From Stramenopiles sp. TOSAG23-6 (taxonomy: Eukaryota; Sar), in NCBI GenBank assembly GCA_900128565.1, contig LT635917.1, positions 1-58,906 on the forward strand: 58,906 bases of DNA, read 5' to 3'. The position numbers were made by a program, and so were the translations under genes. Positions 19,874-30,800 of this stretch are shown here, piece after piece. Within the stretch, counting starts at the first letter, position 1; each line of letters starts with the position of its first letter. The notes under the pieces were generated by a model. It made no database searches and was not told the origin of the DNA. It saw nothing but the letters and a program-made list of their open reading frames with translations.

Positions 19874-22800
19874 TTAGTCTTGTTCACGTTCATTGCAATA
19901 TACACTAGATGACCGAACATAGATATTATGTCTCAACTTCCGTTGAGTTTGTCTGGTCGAATTATTCGCTATTTGGTTTACTTTTATTCGTTCTTTTACA
20001 TTTTGCATGAGTATACTATCCGATGATATATTTAAAGATTTTGTGTTGGTATCTGAACCACCAGACTCTTTTGAGGGGAAATAATGAACATTACCGAGTA
20101 CACTCTTTTCAATATTTTGTTGGTTATATTCTTTGGATACATTAATCTTTTTTTCTATATCTTCTTCCTTATGCTGGGCTTTTGATAATTTATTTGAGAT
20201 AATGTGATGTCGATGATGATCAATACGCTCTATATTACGTACATTACTCTTATTGTCATCACAATTATTTTCTTGTATTATGAAATCTAATCTTCTTTTA
20301 GCTTCTAAGGTTTCTTCATATTGTTGTTTTTGTATATTTAAAGATGTGGAGCAATATGGAAAGTCTCTTTTGCTGTGATACTCGTGCTTTAGCCTCTCTT
20401 TCAATACATCGACTAAAGTATTGGTTTGCTTTTCCAAGGACCTATTGGCTTCACAAGGAGAATAACATTCATCTTTTAATGCATGTATAAATTTAATTGG
20501 GAGTAGCGATGTTTTCATATTTCTATACATTTTTGCATCGATAATTTCTTTTTCGGGATCGTTTTTGTAATGATCATTAGGCTTCATCAATAAATATTCT
20601 AACATTGGATTATGATTTCTATTATCTTCTGCTTCAGCTTCAAATCGTTGAATATTAACCCATTCTGTTCGCCTATCTTTTAACTTTGATTTGTCTATTT
20701 CTTGTTGTTTATATAATGTTATATGTTTAGATGTTGTTTCTGCATGTAAACTTTCAAGCCACGCTACTGTATCGAGAGTGGTTGCATAGTCTAATACAGT
20801 GTAACCACGTGTAGTACAAAATTTGGTCGTTAGTATTTGAGACTGTGTTTGGTTTATAGCTATATTGTTTTGCAGTGAAGAGTACAAAAGTTGTGATACA
20901 TCCAGTCCCACTTGTACGCTTAAGTGGAGGGGTGTTTCCCGATTTCGATTTAAATTATCAGCATTCGCACCTGCTGTTAGAAATAATTGTATACTTTCAT
21001 ATGAATTATTCTCAGCTGCGATGTGTAAACATGAGTTCCCTTCAAGAATAAGTTCGCGAATATTAATGAGCTCGCTTATTGGCGTCCTAACAAATCCCAT
21101 ACCGTCAGGTGATTTTCGTTCGGGTGTATTTTCCATCAATTTTTTGAGTTGACATAAATTGTCCTTGTAACACGCACTAAAGAAGTCATCTGACCAAGAT
21201 CGCAAACGGGGACCAATAATCTTTGTTTTCCAGAATATCTGAATTGTTACTGCTGCTTTTCTCTTATCCTCAACATAATTTCTCATCCAAATTAATCGAA
21301 TAACTCGCTGAAATTTTACTATTGATAACTTCTTCTTTAATATGTTCATACGAAAATAATGTGTTCGGAAACAATTTATAATACGATTTGCAGCGTTTCT
21401 TCTTCTTACTGTAAATGTTTTCAATTGTAAAGATTTCTTCTTAAATGACCTCACAAGAAAGACAGCTGCATATAGTTTTTCCCGAGGCTATATGTAGAAA
21501 AAATATATCAACTTTCAAAATGTTAGTTTGTAAATTTAGAAAAATATTGAGAAAATAATGAAGATATATGAATGGGGAATATATTGTACCTTACTGCAGC
21601 TAAATGCTAATATGGAGCTACCGACTTTGTCTCCCATGAGCTTTTGATCCAAGAATTTTTTCTCCTTTTCTAATGTCCAAAGTCTATCCAAATATCCTCG
21701 TATATGTTTTTGTACTCTTGAGACATAAAATTCCGGCAATACTTTTTCAAAATTTCTTCGAGATAGATATCCTAGAATATGTGCACTAACTCTTGTTTTG
21801 AGTCGTTGATTATGAAGCGAAGTACGTATTTTCCCAGTAAACTTTGCCAAACAAAGTTTTCTATTCACACTGTCTACCACAGATGTCTCTAATAAGCCTA
21901 ACCCATTCAGCATGCGCACTCGTGTTAATTTTTTCAGTATACTATGAAAATTGTAGTATGTATTATAATTGTTCCATTTCTTTTGAATTAGCTTTGTGCT
22001 ATCTACTATAGCTTCCCGATGAAAGATGCGCCTCGTAACTTTTATCCAATGTCGTTTAGCGTTTTGAACCCTCCATATTTTGCGAATAAGTGATACTGAC
22101 TTCATCAAATGTCTTGAACGCAAAACTAGACGCCATTTTGATCCAATACAAAAACCAGCCCAGCTGGCTAATCGCAATGTTCGTCTGAGTAACAAGTATC
22201 GCACGAAAGGAGCTATTAAATCAACTACTTTAGTTTGGTGCCATGTCTGTAAGCGCTGCAAGGTATCAGTCTTTCCAAAAAACATTGTCATACCAAGAGC
22301 CCAAGAACAGTGTTTTACTTTTTTCCCTCTAGAATCAATCAACTGTGGTTTAGGTAAAGCTTCCTCTGCGAGTATTCTACAAGCTTCTTTAGGATCAGTT
22401 TCGGCATTTACATTATTCAAAAATTTAAAGTATCCCAGTTTTGCAGCCCGATTAATACAAAATGTCTGGTATTTTTCTCTGAATGGAAATCCTTCTCGCT
22501 TGATAGTGCACACATCCATAATACCTGAAAATAATAGTTGCCGGTACACTTTGAAGTAGTTATATGATGCAACACCATCTATTGGCCGAAAGTGTATGTC
22601 ATTAGGTTTGATACATCGGAGATACCAAGGATTTGTGTGATGCAATGTATATGCAAGGTTCTTTAACTGTGACATGTATTGACTTGTCATTGTCTTGTGT
22701 TGATTCTTATGTCGTTTCTTATTGTACAAATCTGAAATATACGAGATACTGCTATTCCGGAGTAAATCTAGAAGTTGCGGAGGTACTTTGTCCTTATTTT

Positions 22801-24805
22801 TCGAAACAAATTTTCGAGCATCGTACACAACTTTTCCAGCATAATGTTTAATGGTAAAAACATGTTTTTTTTTATTGTCTCCTTTGAAGTATCTGGAGGC
22901 TTCGACAACAGCTTTCGTTGTACATTTATTGAGCACATTCTTATCTTTTCCAAATATATTTTTACATGTATTCAAGAAAGTGTCATCATTACCAGCACCT
23001 TGCACGGATACGTCATCTAAAATGGGCAAAATACCCAGAAACTTTTTTGATTTTTTCCCTATCAGATGACAACACGGAGTGTTGTCTTTATGATCTGGTA
23101 TGATTGATAGATCTATTTTCTCTGCATCAAATATTGCTTTTTCATCCTCAAAAACATGTTTATTGAACATTTGCTGCAATTTTTCATTGGCAAAATTAAT
23201 ACATAGTTGCTCGTATGAATTTTTAGGCATGACTTCGAACCCAAAGATGTCCAGAAGTCCAACGAAAGTTTGTTTCTCTCCAGTTGGTGGTTCAAGTAAG
23301 TCATTACATACTACCTCTATAAGCCAAGCAAACACCTTGCTATACAAGTCTCGAGCCAAAGCGTCACAGTTTCCTTTTGATACTTTTGATTCACAAGGCT
23401 CATCTGCAATTTCTCCTCCAGGAAGTTTAAGGCGATATATAACTAACATATCTAAAAGTGTATCATCAAGGCCAAATAATTTAGATACTTCAGCGACCAT
23501 TTCCGGATTCTTTACAACAGATCCCTCTTTACCAGCAGGAATAAACTTTAGATTCATCAATTTTAGACACCCTGCAAGTATTCCCCACATTATCTGTTGA
23601 GTTTCTTCATTTACATTAGCCCTACGCAACGCTGAGCGTACAGATATTTCATTGTCGGAATTCATTTTCATACAATCAAACTCTTCTGTCAAACCATGAC
23701 CAACATCGCACTCCCCACCGATCATTAAGGCTGAATAATGAGAACATTGTTTAAGTTTTAAATCGCTGCATTCAGAAAAACCATGACTATTACCACCCCT
23801 TATGAGATGATAAAATATATGATAATTTCGCTCTCCTTTCCCTTGATTCGATATTCTTGATTTTTCTAAGAGATAATGTTCCATTTCTGCACCCACTATT
23901 TTACCATTATTGAACCAAATCTTTGTAAATTTGCCAAATCTAGAAGAATTATCGTTCATATTAGTCTTTGCATTACCAAATGCTTCAAGAAAAGGACTTA
24001 CACCAGATATCATATTTGTTACATCATTAGATTCATTTTTGTTCCCAAGAGATTCACCTAATTTTAACTTTTTCCAATCTGATAGTTTAGCTAGATATCT
24101 CATAATATTTGTGCAAGCTACAGTTTTACCTGAACCTGATTCCCCAGATACAATACATGATTGATTCTGCGATGTTTTGTTATCAGCATACTGCCCCCAA
24201 TACGATAAATGTGCAAGTGAATAGACACTTGGGTCAGATCCAAGTTTATACATCTTTTGCCTTGGATATTCCGCGATACAATCCATATCCAATAGCTTCA
24301 TATAGGGATTGACACTTATGACAATGTCACTACAAAATGTATAACAATTATAATTTTCTACAAATCTTCGCTTAATCATGATTAGTAAAGATGCTTCTCC
24401 AAAGCCGATTATATTGCAGACGTCATCTTCAACTTTTCCACTCTCGTGTGAATAATTCCAAACACAAACTTCATTTTTACTAAAATATTTTTCCTTACCA
24501 TTCCTTGTCCTCACTAGTGTTTTCTCGTTTTCTGTTGACAATAGGTCGCCTATTTCGTATAATTTTGTGCAAGTCGTTGCTTCTATGGATGATATACAAG
24601 GACCAGGACAGGTCCCATGTTTTTTGTATTGTTTAATGTACTCATCGGGTGACAATTTCGTCCAACCTAGTTTATTACGAAAGTCCTTGTCAGTCTCAAT
24701 GCTTTTGATGAAACTTTTTCGGTGATTATCTGCAAAGATAACATCTTTAAGTAGCTCGTATTTACCCTTTCTATCCTTTCCTGCTCGGTAGTAGCATTGT
24801 GGCAT
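19874..24805 (-). CDS. Myosin heavy chain with IQ and ankyrin-repeat tail
   Basis: Exons 24805..21590 and 21487..19874, 1609 aa. The actin-based motor head (about residues 130-830) has the P-loop GESGSGKT, switch I DNSSRFGKF and switch II LLDIFGFE, plus the converter-region sequence PWYLRCIKPN. Several IQ-like basic helices follow (about 900-1110). After the intron come more basic helices, then ankyrin repeats (GNSCLHIAAENNSYESIQLFL and RETPLHLSVQVG, about 1200-1270), then a charged, low-complexity end. The ATG at 24805 was chosen over an upstream GTG. The intron is the only conventional one in the window (GT-AG with ACTAAC). A joined frame without stops links head and ankyrin tail; if the intron call were wrong these would be two genes, but the exon-2 part lacks its own convincing start. 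Confidence 0.9.
21488..21589 (-). other. Conventional GT-AG spliceosomal intron (myosin)
   Basis: 102 nt, phase 0. It starts GTACAA, has ACTAAC about 40 nt from the 3' end, a T-rich tract and ends CATATAG. It lacks the introner core and tails. It shows the cell also splices standard introns. Confidence 0.88.
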
Positions 24806-25053
24806 ATTAGCCACTAAAGTGCAATTAATACTTATTTAGAAGGAGAAAGAAGGAAAAAGTGTAAGATTTCAATTTACTAAATGTAACTGCCGGTCGGTCA
24901 TATGATATGTCAAATCCTTTTCCCGTTAGTTATAACCTAATAACACCTTAACAAAGGCCACTATTCTGTCAGAAAACAATCCAAATGATTTCAAATAGGA
25001 TTAAATAGCTAAACTTTCACTTCATAATACATTTGGCAATATAACTTTTAGTT
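24806..25053. promoter_or_regulatory. Divergent promoter region (myosin / Cys-rich protein)
   Basis: 248 bp between divergent starts, AT-rich; no recognised box. Shared promoter inferred from layout. Confidence 0.4.
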
Positions 25054-25686
25054 ATGCAAAGTTTAGTCTACCCTTGGTACGCGAAAGTAGATCCAAAGAC
25101 TGACCGCCTGTACTACGTCTCACAAAATGGACCCGGTAACTCGTGGATCTCTTTGTGGGAGTTACCCTATAATACACCTGTCGCAAATCATTTCGTTATA
25201 ATGCAATACAACAAGCGGAAACAAATGGAACTGCAGAGAAACAATCTCCTGAAGCAGCAGCAAGAATACTTTCGGCAGCAACAAGCTCAACTTCGAAAAA
25301 AAGAGGAGCAAAAACGGCAGCAAAGGTCCATGTTACAACAACAACTGGAAAGGAAAAAACAAAACGAATTGAAGGAAATGCAACAAAAAATGGAAAAGAT
25401 GGTAAATAAGAATAAAAGCAGATGTCGAATAACAACGATCGGTTCTCGGGTTACTGCGAAATTGTGTGACGACTGTTACTATGAACTCAAATCTAATTGT
25501 GTAGTTTGTGGGAATTCGTGTAGTAAATCTAAATTTTTCGGAAAACTATGTGTACTCTGTGGTTTTGGACTTCGCGCGAATGAATGCAGTCAATGTAAGC
25601 AATATATTAAACACGGCAAACCAGCTTTATTATGCTATGACTGTGGTTTTGGTTTGAATAATGACTCATGCTGTGCTAAAGGATAA
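25054..25686 (+). CDS. WW-like, coiled-coil, Cys-pair (zinc-binding) small protein
   Basis: Single exon, 210 aa. The start region (YPWYAKVDPKTDRLYYVS ... WELP) resembles a WW fold: two aromatic anchors, Tyr-Tyr pair, and a closing Pro. Residues about 50-125 form a Gln/Lys-rich coiled coil. The C-terminal 80 residues hold a series of CxxC pairs (CDDC, CVVC, CVLCGFG, CSQC, CYDCGFG) in a repeating C-x2-C-G-F-G pattern, likely a multi-zinc array like those in small conserved protist proteins and distantly like CRIPT. Function unknown; a scaffold or adaptor role is a guess. Confidence 0.72.
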   Translation: MQSLVYPWYAKVDPKTDRLYYVSQNGPGNSWISLWELPYNTPVANHFVIMQYNKRKQMELQRNNLLKQQQEYFRQQQAQLRKKEEQKRQQRSMLQQQLERKKQNELKEMQQKMEKMVNKNKSRCRITTIGSRVTAKLCDDCYYELKSNCVVCGNSCSKSKFFGKLCVLCGFGLRANECSQCKQYIKHGKPALLCYDCGFGLNNDSCCAKG

Positions 25687-25852
25687 AATAATAAATAATC
25701 TCCATATATATATAGTACCGGGTAACATTTTTCTATTCAGTCCAAAAAAAAGCGCACACGCTTTGATAATTCCTGTCTTCTTCGCGTGTCTGGCGTGTTT
25801 GGTCTCTTTCAAGCATAGACCAATTACTCTCAAGTGTTGTAGCTCAAACAAA

Positions 25853-26185
25853 ATGTCTAACCACGATGAACTCTGTATGTCCTATGCTGCTTGCATGCTC
25901 CACGATGGTGGTGTCGAAGTAACCGAGGAGTCTCTCCTCGCTGCTGTTGAAGCTTCTGGAAACGAAGTTGAAGGGTACTGGCCAATGCTTTTCACCCAAC
26001 TTCTCAAGAACCAAGACATCAACGAACTCATCTGCGTACCTCGCGGTGGCGGTGGTGGTGGCGGTGCTGGAGGTGATGCTGGCGGCGCTGCTGCTGAAGA
26101 GGAAGTAGAAGAGGAAGAAGAAGAGGAAGAAGAAGAAGTCGAAGTCGGAAATATGTTCGGCGGTGACGACGATGACGCTTGGTAA
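25853..26185 (+). CDS. RPLP1: 60S acidic ribosomal stalk protein P1
   Basis: 110 aa. The N-terminal dimerisation domain (HDELCMSYAACMLHDGGVEV ... YWPMLFTQLLKN) matches P1, the lateral stalk protein that recruits elongation-factor GTPases. It is followed by a Gly/Ala hinge and a long Glu run. The very C-terminus reads GNMFGGDDDDAW, not the near-universal SDDDMGFGLFD. ATG 25853 was chosen because it starts the P1 fold; the longer open frame upstream is 5'UTR. Codon usage is visibly biased to C-ending codons (CTC, AAC, TTC) and GC is higher than in neighbours, as expected of a highly expressed gene. No intron. Confidence 0.93.
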   Translation: MSNHDELCMSYAACMLHDGGVEVTEESLLAAVEASGNEVEGYWPMLFTQLLKNQDINELICVPRGGGGGGGAGGDAGGAAAEEEVEEEEEEEEEEVEVGNMFGGDDDDAW

Positions 26186-26419
26186 TTTTCTCCTCGCGTT
26201 GAACTCTCAATGACGCATTTTCCCTGAAAAGTACTCTGCAGCGAAATAGATAATTCAATAATGTATCTTTATGCTATTTAATTGTATTTGTTTTGATGTG
26301 GAGTGTTTTTTTTTGTAGGATTAGATAAGTTTGAACTTCAAATCTTTTTTAGATTTTGTTGGTTAATCTTCTTCTTTTCTCCCGGAATTTGAGTCAAAGA
26401 GAATCGTTGCATTATGAAT

Positions 26420-26442
26420 GTGAAGCGCAAATTGCGCTTCAC
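26420..26442. repeat. Perfect inverted repeat (11-bp arms)
   Basis: Arms GTGAAGCGCAA and TTGCGCTTCAC are separated by a single A. It lies about 235 nt after the P1 stop. It could be an RNA hairpin in the 3'UTR or a protein-binding palindrome. Confidence 0.8.
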
Positions 26443-26559
26443 AAAATTTATTGTCGAAATTTTGTACATAGTAGAATTCATTTAATGTGATATTTCATAT
26501 TTATAATATACATGTTGTATATTTTTCGTTAATTTAATAAAAAGACATCTTGTTTCTTT

Positions 26560-26635
26560 TGTTTTTTTTTGGTACGAAATTTTGTACCTAACAAAAACTT
26601 TTACAACATATTTTCTTACTATACGTATATAAGTT
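26560..26635 (+). mobile_element. Introner-like core, non-coding relic
   Basis: A T-run, then GGTACGAAATTTTGTACC and TAAC, with a weak tail (CAACATATTTTC). The GTAYGT 5' end is not recognisable. It lies between two + strand genes in + orientation: a decayed copy or UTR intron. Confidence 0.6.
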
Positions 26636-26856
26636 ATTTCTTGTTTATTGAATATTTATTGATAGTATGCTTGACACAATTTTAATTATTGGAGCTTGTA
26701 CTTTCCCATGTTTATTAATTCTGTTTTTATGATTTTTATGATTTGTTGCGTAGAAATGAATTGCACAGATGTCACAAGTTGACTAAGTTGAATTACAACA
26801 CTAACAACATAGCTCTGAGACAGCTAAGAGATACTGAGATTACTTCACGTTTGTGC

Positions 26857-26874
26857 GGGTTAGGGTTAGGGTTT
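26857..26874 (+). repeat. Telomere-like GGGTTA run
   Basis: GGGTTAGGGTTAGGGTTT: about three TTAGGG-type units inside the chromosome arm. Too short to call a telomere. Confidence 0.6.
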
Positions 26875-27052
26875 CAAGCAAAAAAAAGAGAAAAGCATCA
26901 AAAAGTTCGCCAAAAAGTTCAACAGAGAAGTCGAAGTCGCTCGCTACAGCAACCTGCTAATAACTAGTAAATACAAATAATAGCCGTTTATTACGCTCCG
27001 AATATTCTGTATTTACATAGTAGACCTTTTCAATCAATAGCAATAGAATACG

Positions 27053-27721
27053 ATGGACTCTTTTGGTGGAGGATTTGGTGGAGGGTTCAATGATAAAAGT
27101 ATGGGTGGAAATAACCAATATGGACGCCCTGTAAACTCTATGAACCAAATGGGCTCTATGGGCCCCCCTATGCACAACAGCGGTAAAATGGGCATGACCC
27201 CTTTAGATGAACCTCCATTATTGGAGGAACTTGGTGTAGACTTTATCCACATGAAAAAGAAAACTTTAGCTGTTCTCAATCCAATGATGAAATTAGAGCC
27301 AGAAATTATCAGTGATGCAGATATTTCAGGCCCGATCTGCTTTTGTTTGCTCCTTGGGTTCTTACTTACTTTTAGTGCTGAGCTTAAGTTTGGATACATT
27401 TACGGATTCTTCTTATTTGGCTGTTTCGGTGTATATGTGGTATTGAATCTACTCTCAGAAGTTGCATCTATTGAAGTTCTTCGGGTGTATTCCATACTTG
27501 GTTATGCATTGCTACCGATTTTACTTGTAGCTTTACTCAAAATTTTTATCGAACCAAAAGGATTGATTGCAGGCACATTTGGATTAGTTTGCATCTTCTG
27601 GTGTACCGTAGTATCTACTCGATTTTTCGAAAAAGCTTTGAATTCTAATCAACAACGTTTTCTAATTGCGTATCCTATATTTCTTTTTTATGCATGCTTT
27701 GCTCTCATTACAATATTTTGA
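27053..27721 (+). CDS. YIPF5: YIP1/YIPF5-like Golgi-ER membrane protein
   Basis: Single exon, 222 aa. A Gly/Met/Asn-rich cytosolic N-terminus leads into the diagnostic segment DEPPLLEELGVDFIHMKKKT LAVLNP (written with a gap), then five hydrophobic helices from about residue 95 to the end. This is the YIP1-family arrangement: Rab-binding, COPII/ER-Golgi transport factors that act as multispanning proteins. The protein ends within the last membrane helix (ALITIF), normal for the family. It converges with the glycosyltransferase gene with 144 bp between stops. Confidence 0.9.
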   Translation: MDSFGGGFGGGFNDKSMGGNNQYGRPVNSMNQMGSMGPPMHNSGKMGMTPLDEPPLLEELGVDFIHMKKKTLAVLNPMMKLEPEIISDADISGPICFCLLLGFLLTFSAELKFGYIYGFFLFGCFGVYVVLNLLSEVASIEVLRVYSILGYALLPILLVALLKIFIEPKGLIAGTFGLVCIFWCTVVSTRFFEKALNSNQQRFLIAYPIFLFYACFALITIF

Positions 27722-27865
27722 GTGTAAGTGTAACACTATTAATACTGTCTGCGTCAAATAAAATATATTACAAATACCTATATCATTGACGCAGATTGCG
27801 TATATCATTATTATATATATATTATGTTTGAAAGTTTGTCTAGCGATTATCACTTCCAGATTTTT

Positions 27866-30800
27866 TCAAATTAAGGTAGTTAAATGTGCAGTTTGCAAAG
27901 CAGACTTTATCCAATCTACGTCGACTTTTGTATTTTGGTTTACAGATATTCGATACGCATTTTCTCTATTTGTCTCCCATAAGGATTTCAGATTATGTTT
28001 TATCCAATTTGTGTACTCTTCCGTATCTGGGAGTATCTGCTTGCCGTCCTTTCGTAGTGGAAGTTTAAATTCAGAGAAATTTATATCTTCGTTTTCCCAA
28101 ATTTTGTGTTTCCTACCTTGTGCTTGACTAATTCTTGAATATTGTCTTGCAAGTGATTTCTCAAAGCCAAATGGAAGCAAATGCAGAACTAGAACGTCAT
28201 TTCTAGGAGGAAGAAATAAAGCATTGATAAGGCCGCCACCATGTAAAGCAATTAATACATCAGTGATATGCATCGCACGGACCTGCTCAAGAAATGTTAG
28301 TTTTTCCATTTGTAGACGTTGTACGCGAAATCCTTCTTCAATTGCCACTTTTTCAACTTCATCCCAATTTAAAACACGATGATTTTCTCGCTCTATAATT
28401 GTGAAAACAGGGGTTGAATTAAGTTTGATTTTCTGTTGTTGACTCCAATAACTTTGTAATTTTTTTCTGGTGTCTTTGCTATTTGAAATATAATCATTTT
28501 GTTTTTGTTTTGCAGACTTTTTTTTGTTCATGTTTTGTAAAATACCAAGGTTACTGTAGAAAAATTGAAGAAACTGATTGCTCCAATACTCTCGAGAGTG
28601 ATTATTTGCATCACTTGATACTTGTTGTTTATCTGTATTACTTGTTATGTTTCTATTCTCAAGAGTATGCATTTTTTCACCTTCTGTGCTACTTTTATCA
28701 TGACATGTGTCATTTGAAGTATCGGAATTACAGTCTATAGAGCTGTCATGAGGTATTATTATTTCATTAGAGAGCATACTTAACCGATCATTCAATCCGA
28801 CAATAGCATGTCTAAAACACATTGGCCATATTGATTCCGTTGAGGTAGCTTCTTGTAATTCAGCCCACGTGATAATTCGATGACGAGATATCATTTGAAA
28901 AAGGGAATAATATTGACCAAGTTGTTTTACTAAAGTGTCACCTCCATTTCGCATGTCATTGGAAATTAGAACCAACTGAATATCACGATCTGCAGCAAGA
29001 TATTCAGGTGCATGTTCCATCACAGTTGCCCAGAGAGCCATAAAACTATCATGAAACGTAGACCAATGTTGTGGGAAATTTGTCATGGAAAAGAAGAAAG
29101 TTGGCGCCATTACTATTTGCTTACACCGAAGTCTTGCTTCTTCCCATCTTTGGCCAACTGTACGTAAAGCAAGGCCACGAGGCTCGTTATTGTAATGCAT
29201 ACCCCTGAAGGAAGGTATCGAAAACAATCCATGAAATCGACGTGGTCGAATAGTGCGATCCCTAGTATCTCTCGGGTCATGAAGGATTTCTTGGCCATGA
29301 AATACCTTTGAAGCGCCTAAGCTTACGTTTCCTTCCATCGATGGAGTTAGTGGCATGGCTGATGGATCAGGCCCAAATTGTTTATCAAAGAATATAAATT
29401 CCCCATGTTTAATAGCGATTCTTTCGAAAGAGCATGACATTGTGATATTGCTGTCTGAACAACGCACAGATGACATTGACGGTGGTGCGCTGGAAATTGT
29501 ACTATTGTTCGTTTGGAATTTATCCCCAGTCCGGATTGAAGGTAACCTCTGAACATCTCCACTAGCACGTAAATAATGTTTACGTTTATTAAATACATGA
29601 TGGGAAAAGGGATTATCAATCGGTCGATGTAAATAATCAAATACAGCGAGAGTATCAATAGCTGGTGTATGCATGTTAATCGAAGGTTTTGCAATAATAC
29701 TATGGTGTAACTTTGACTTTCCAAGACCTTCAAATTTAACTAATTGGCTATGGTACAATTCTTTCATATTTGAACTTTTAGTATTTGTACCAATTTCGGA
29801 ATGGGTAAGAGAAAGCCCTGCTCCTCTATGCTTATTTATATTGTGAAAAATATTTAAAAAAAAAAAAACTTAGGATACAAAATTTTGTACGAAAAATAAC
29901 TAAATTTAAAATTCATGATGAAAACGTATTATGGCTATCAATTGAAGCACCTGCAGGAGGTACAAAATTTGGGTATACTAGATAAAGTCCATTTTGTACC
30001 ATAAACCGCAATGCTAATCTCTTCCAGGATGACCATGTATTCCACTTATTCGACGCTGCATGAGGTAATGTTAATTTTAGCATTGATAATATCTCATGCC
30101 CTGCCTGCTCTGATTTATTTATTACATTTTCAGGTCGCCTGAAGATCCACCCTCTATTCTTCTTTGTTGTGTCGACAAGTGATGGTAATGCAACACCTGG
30201 TTCGGATAAACTATTCAGTTCGCTAATCCACTTACGAAACCGAAGCCATTGTCTAGGAAATAATACAGCCCCCCAAGAAGATGGTACTTGAAGTAAAAAC
30301 GGAGTATCACTTGCAGGAAAATCAAATGGGCGCCATAAAATGTCATTCCAATGTGGCCTATATAGAGAAACTCCAAAAATATTTTCATGATTCCCATATG
30401 CCACTACAGAAGCCGTTGCCCATTCTAAGAAGTGGGGTGATACTTCAACATCATCCTCTAATAATATTGCATATTCGTGATATTCATCTTTATTTGTGTT
30501 TCGATTTCTTCCTTCTGCTGTAGGCCACCAAGATTCCAAAGTTGATAATGCAGAGCCTGCATTACTTTCTCTCCAGTTAACTGTAATTTTTCCATGCGAC
30601 CACCGCAAGTCTTTTATTAGCTGCTGTAATCTATTGCGATGCGATGAAGAGTCATAATCAACCGTTATCTTCACATCAACAGGCATACCCATCACATCAG
30701 CTGCTAGAAGAGAATTCCAAAGCCTCTGCAGCGATTCAACTCGACTACATGCGAATATTAATAAAACAAATCGAAATTTGTATTTTTCATTCATAAAACT

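Larger units (their letters stand above)
26186..27052. other. Longest intergenic stretch (867 bp) between P1 and YIPF5-like genes
   Basis: It holds a perfect 11-bp-arm hairpin, an introner-core relic, a telomere-like GGGTTA run, and a short Lys/Ser-rich open frame (about 26840-26960) that cannot be assigned. No convincing gene is seen. P1 3'UTR and YIPF5 5'UTR presumably occupy its ends. Confidence 0.5.

Noticed and set aside
26743-26967. 74-aa frame with RSRSRS tail upstream of the YIPF5-like gene
   Set aside because: Lacks an ATG and a family; contains telomere-like repeats. Kept only as an unexplained stretch.
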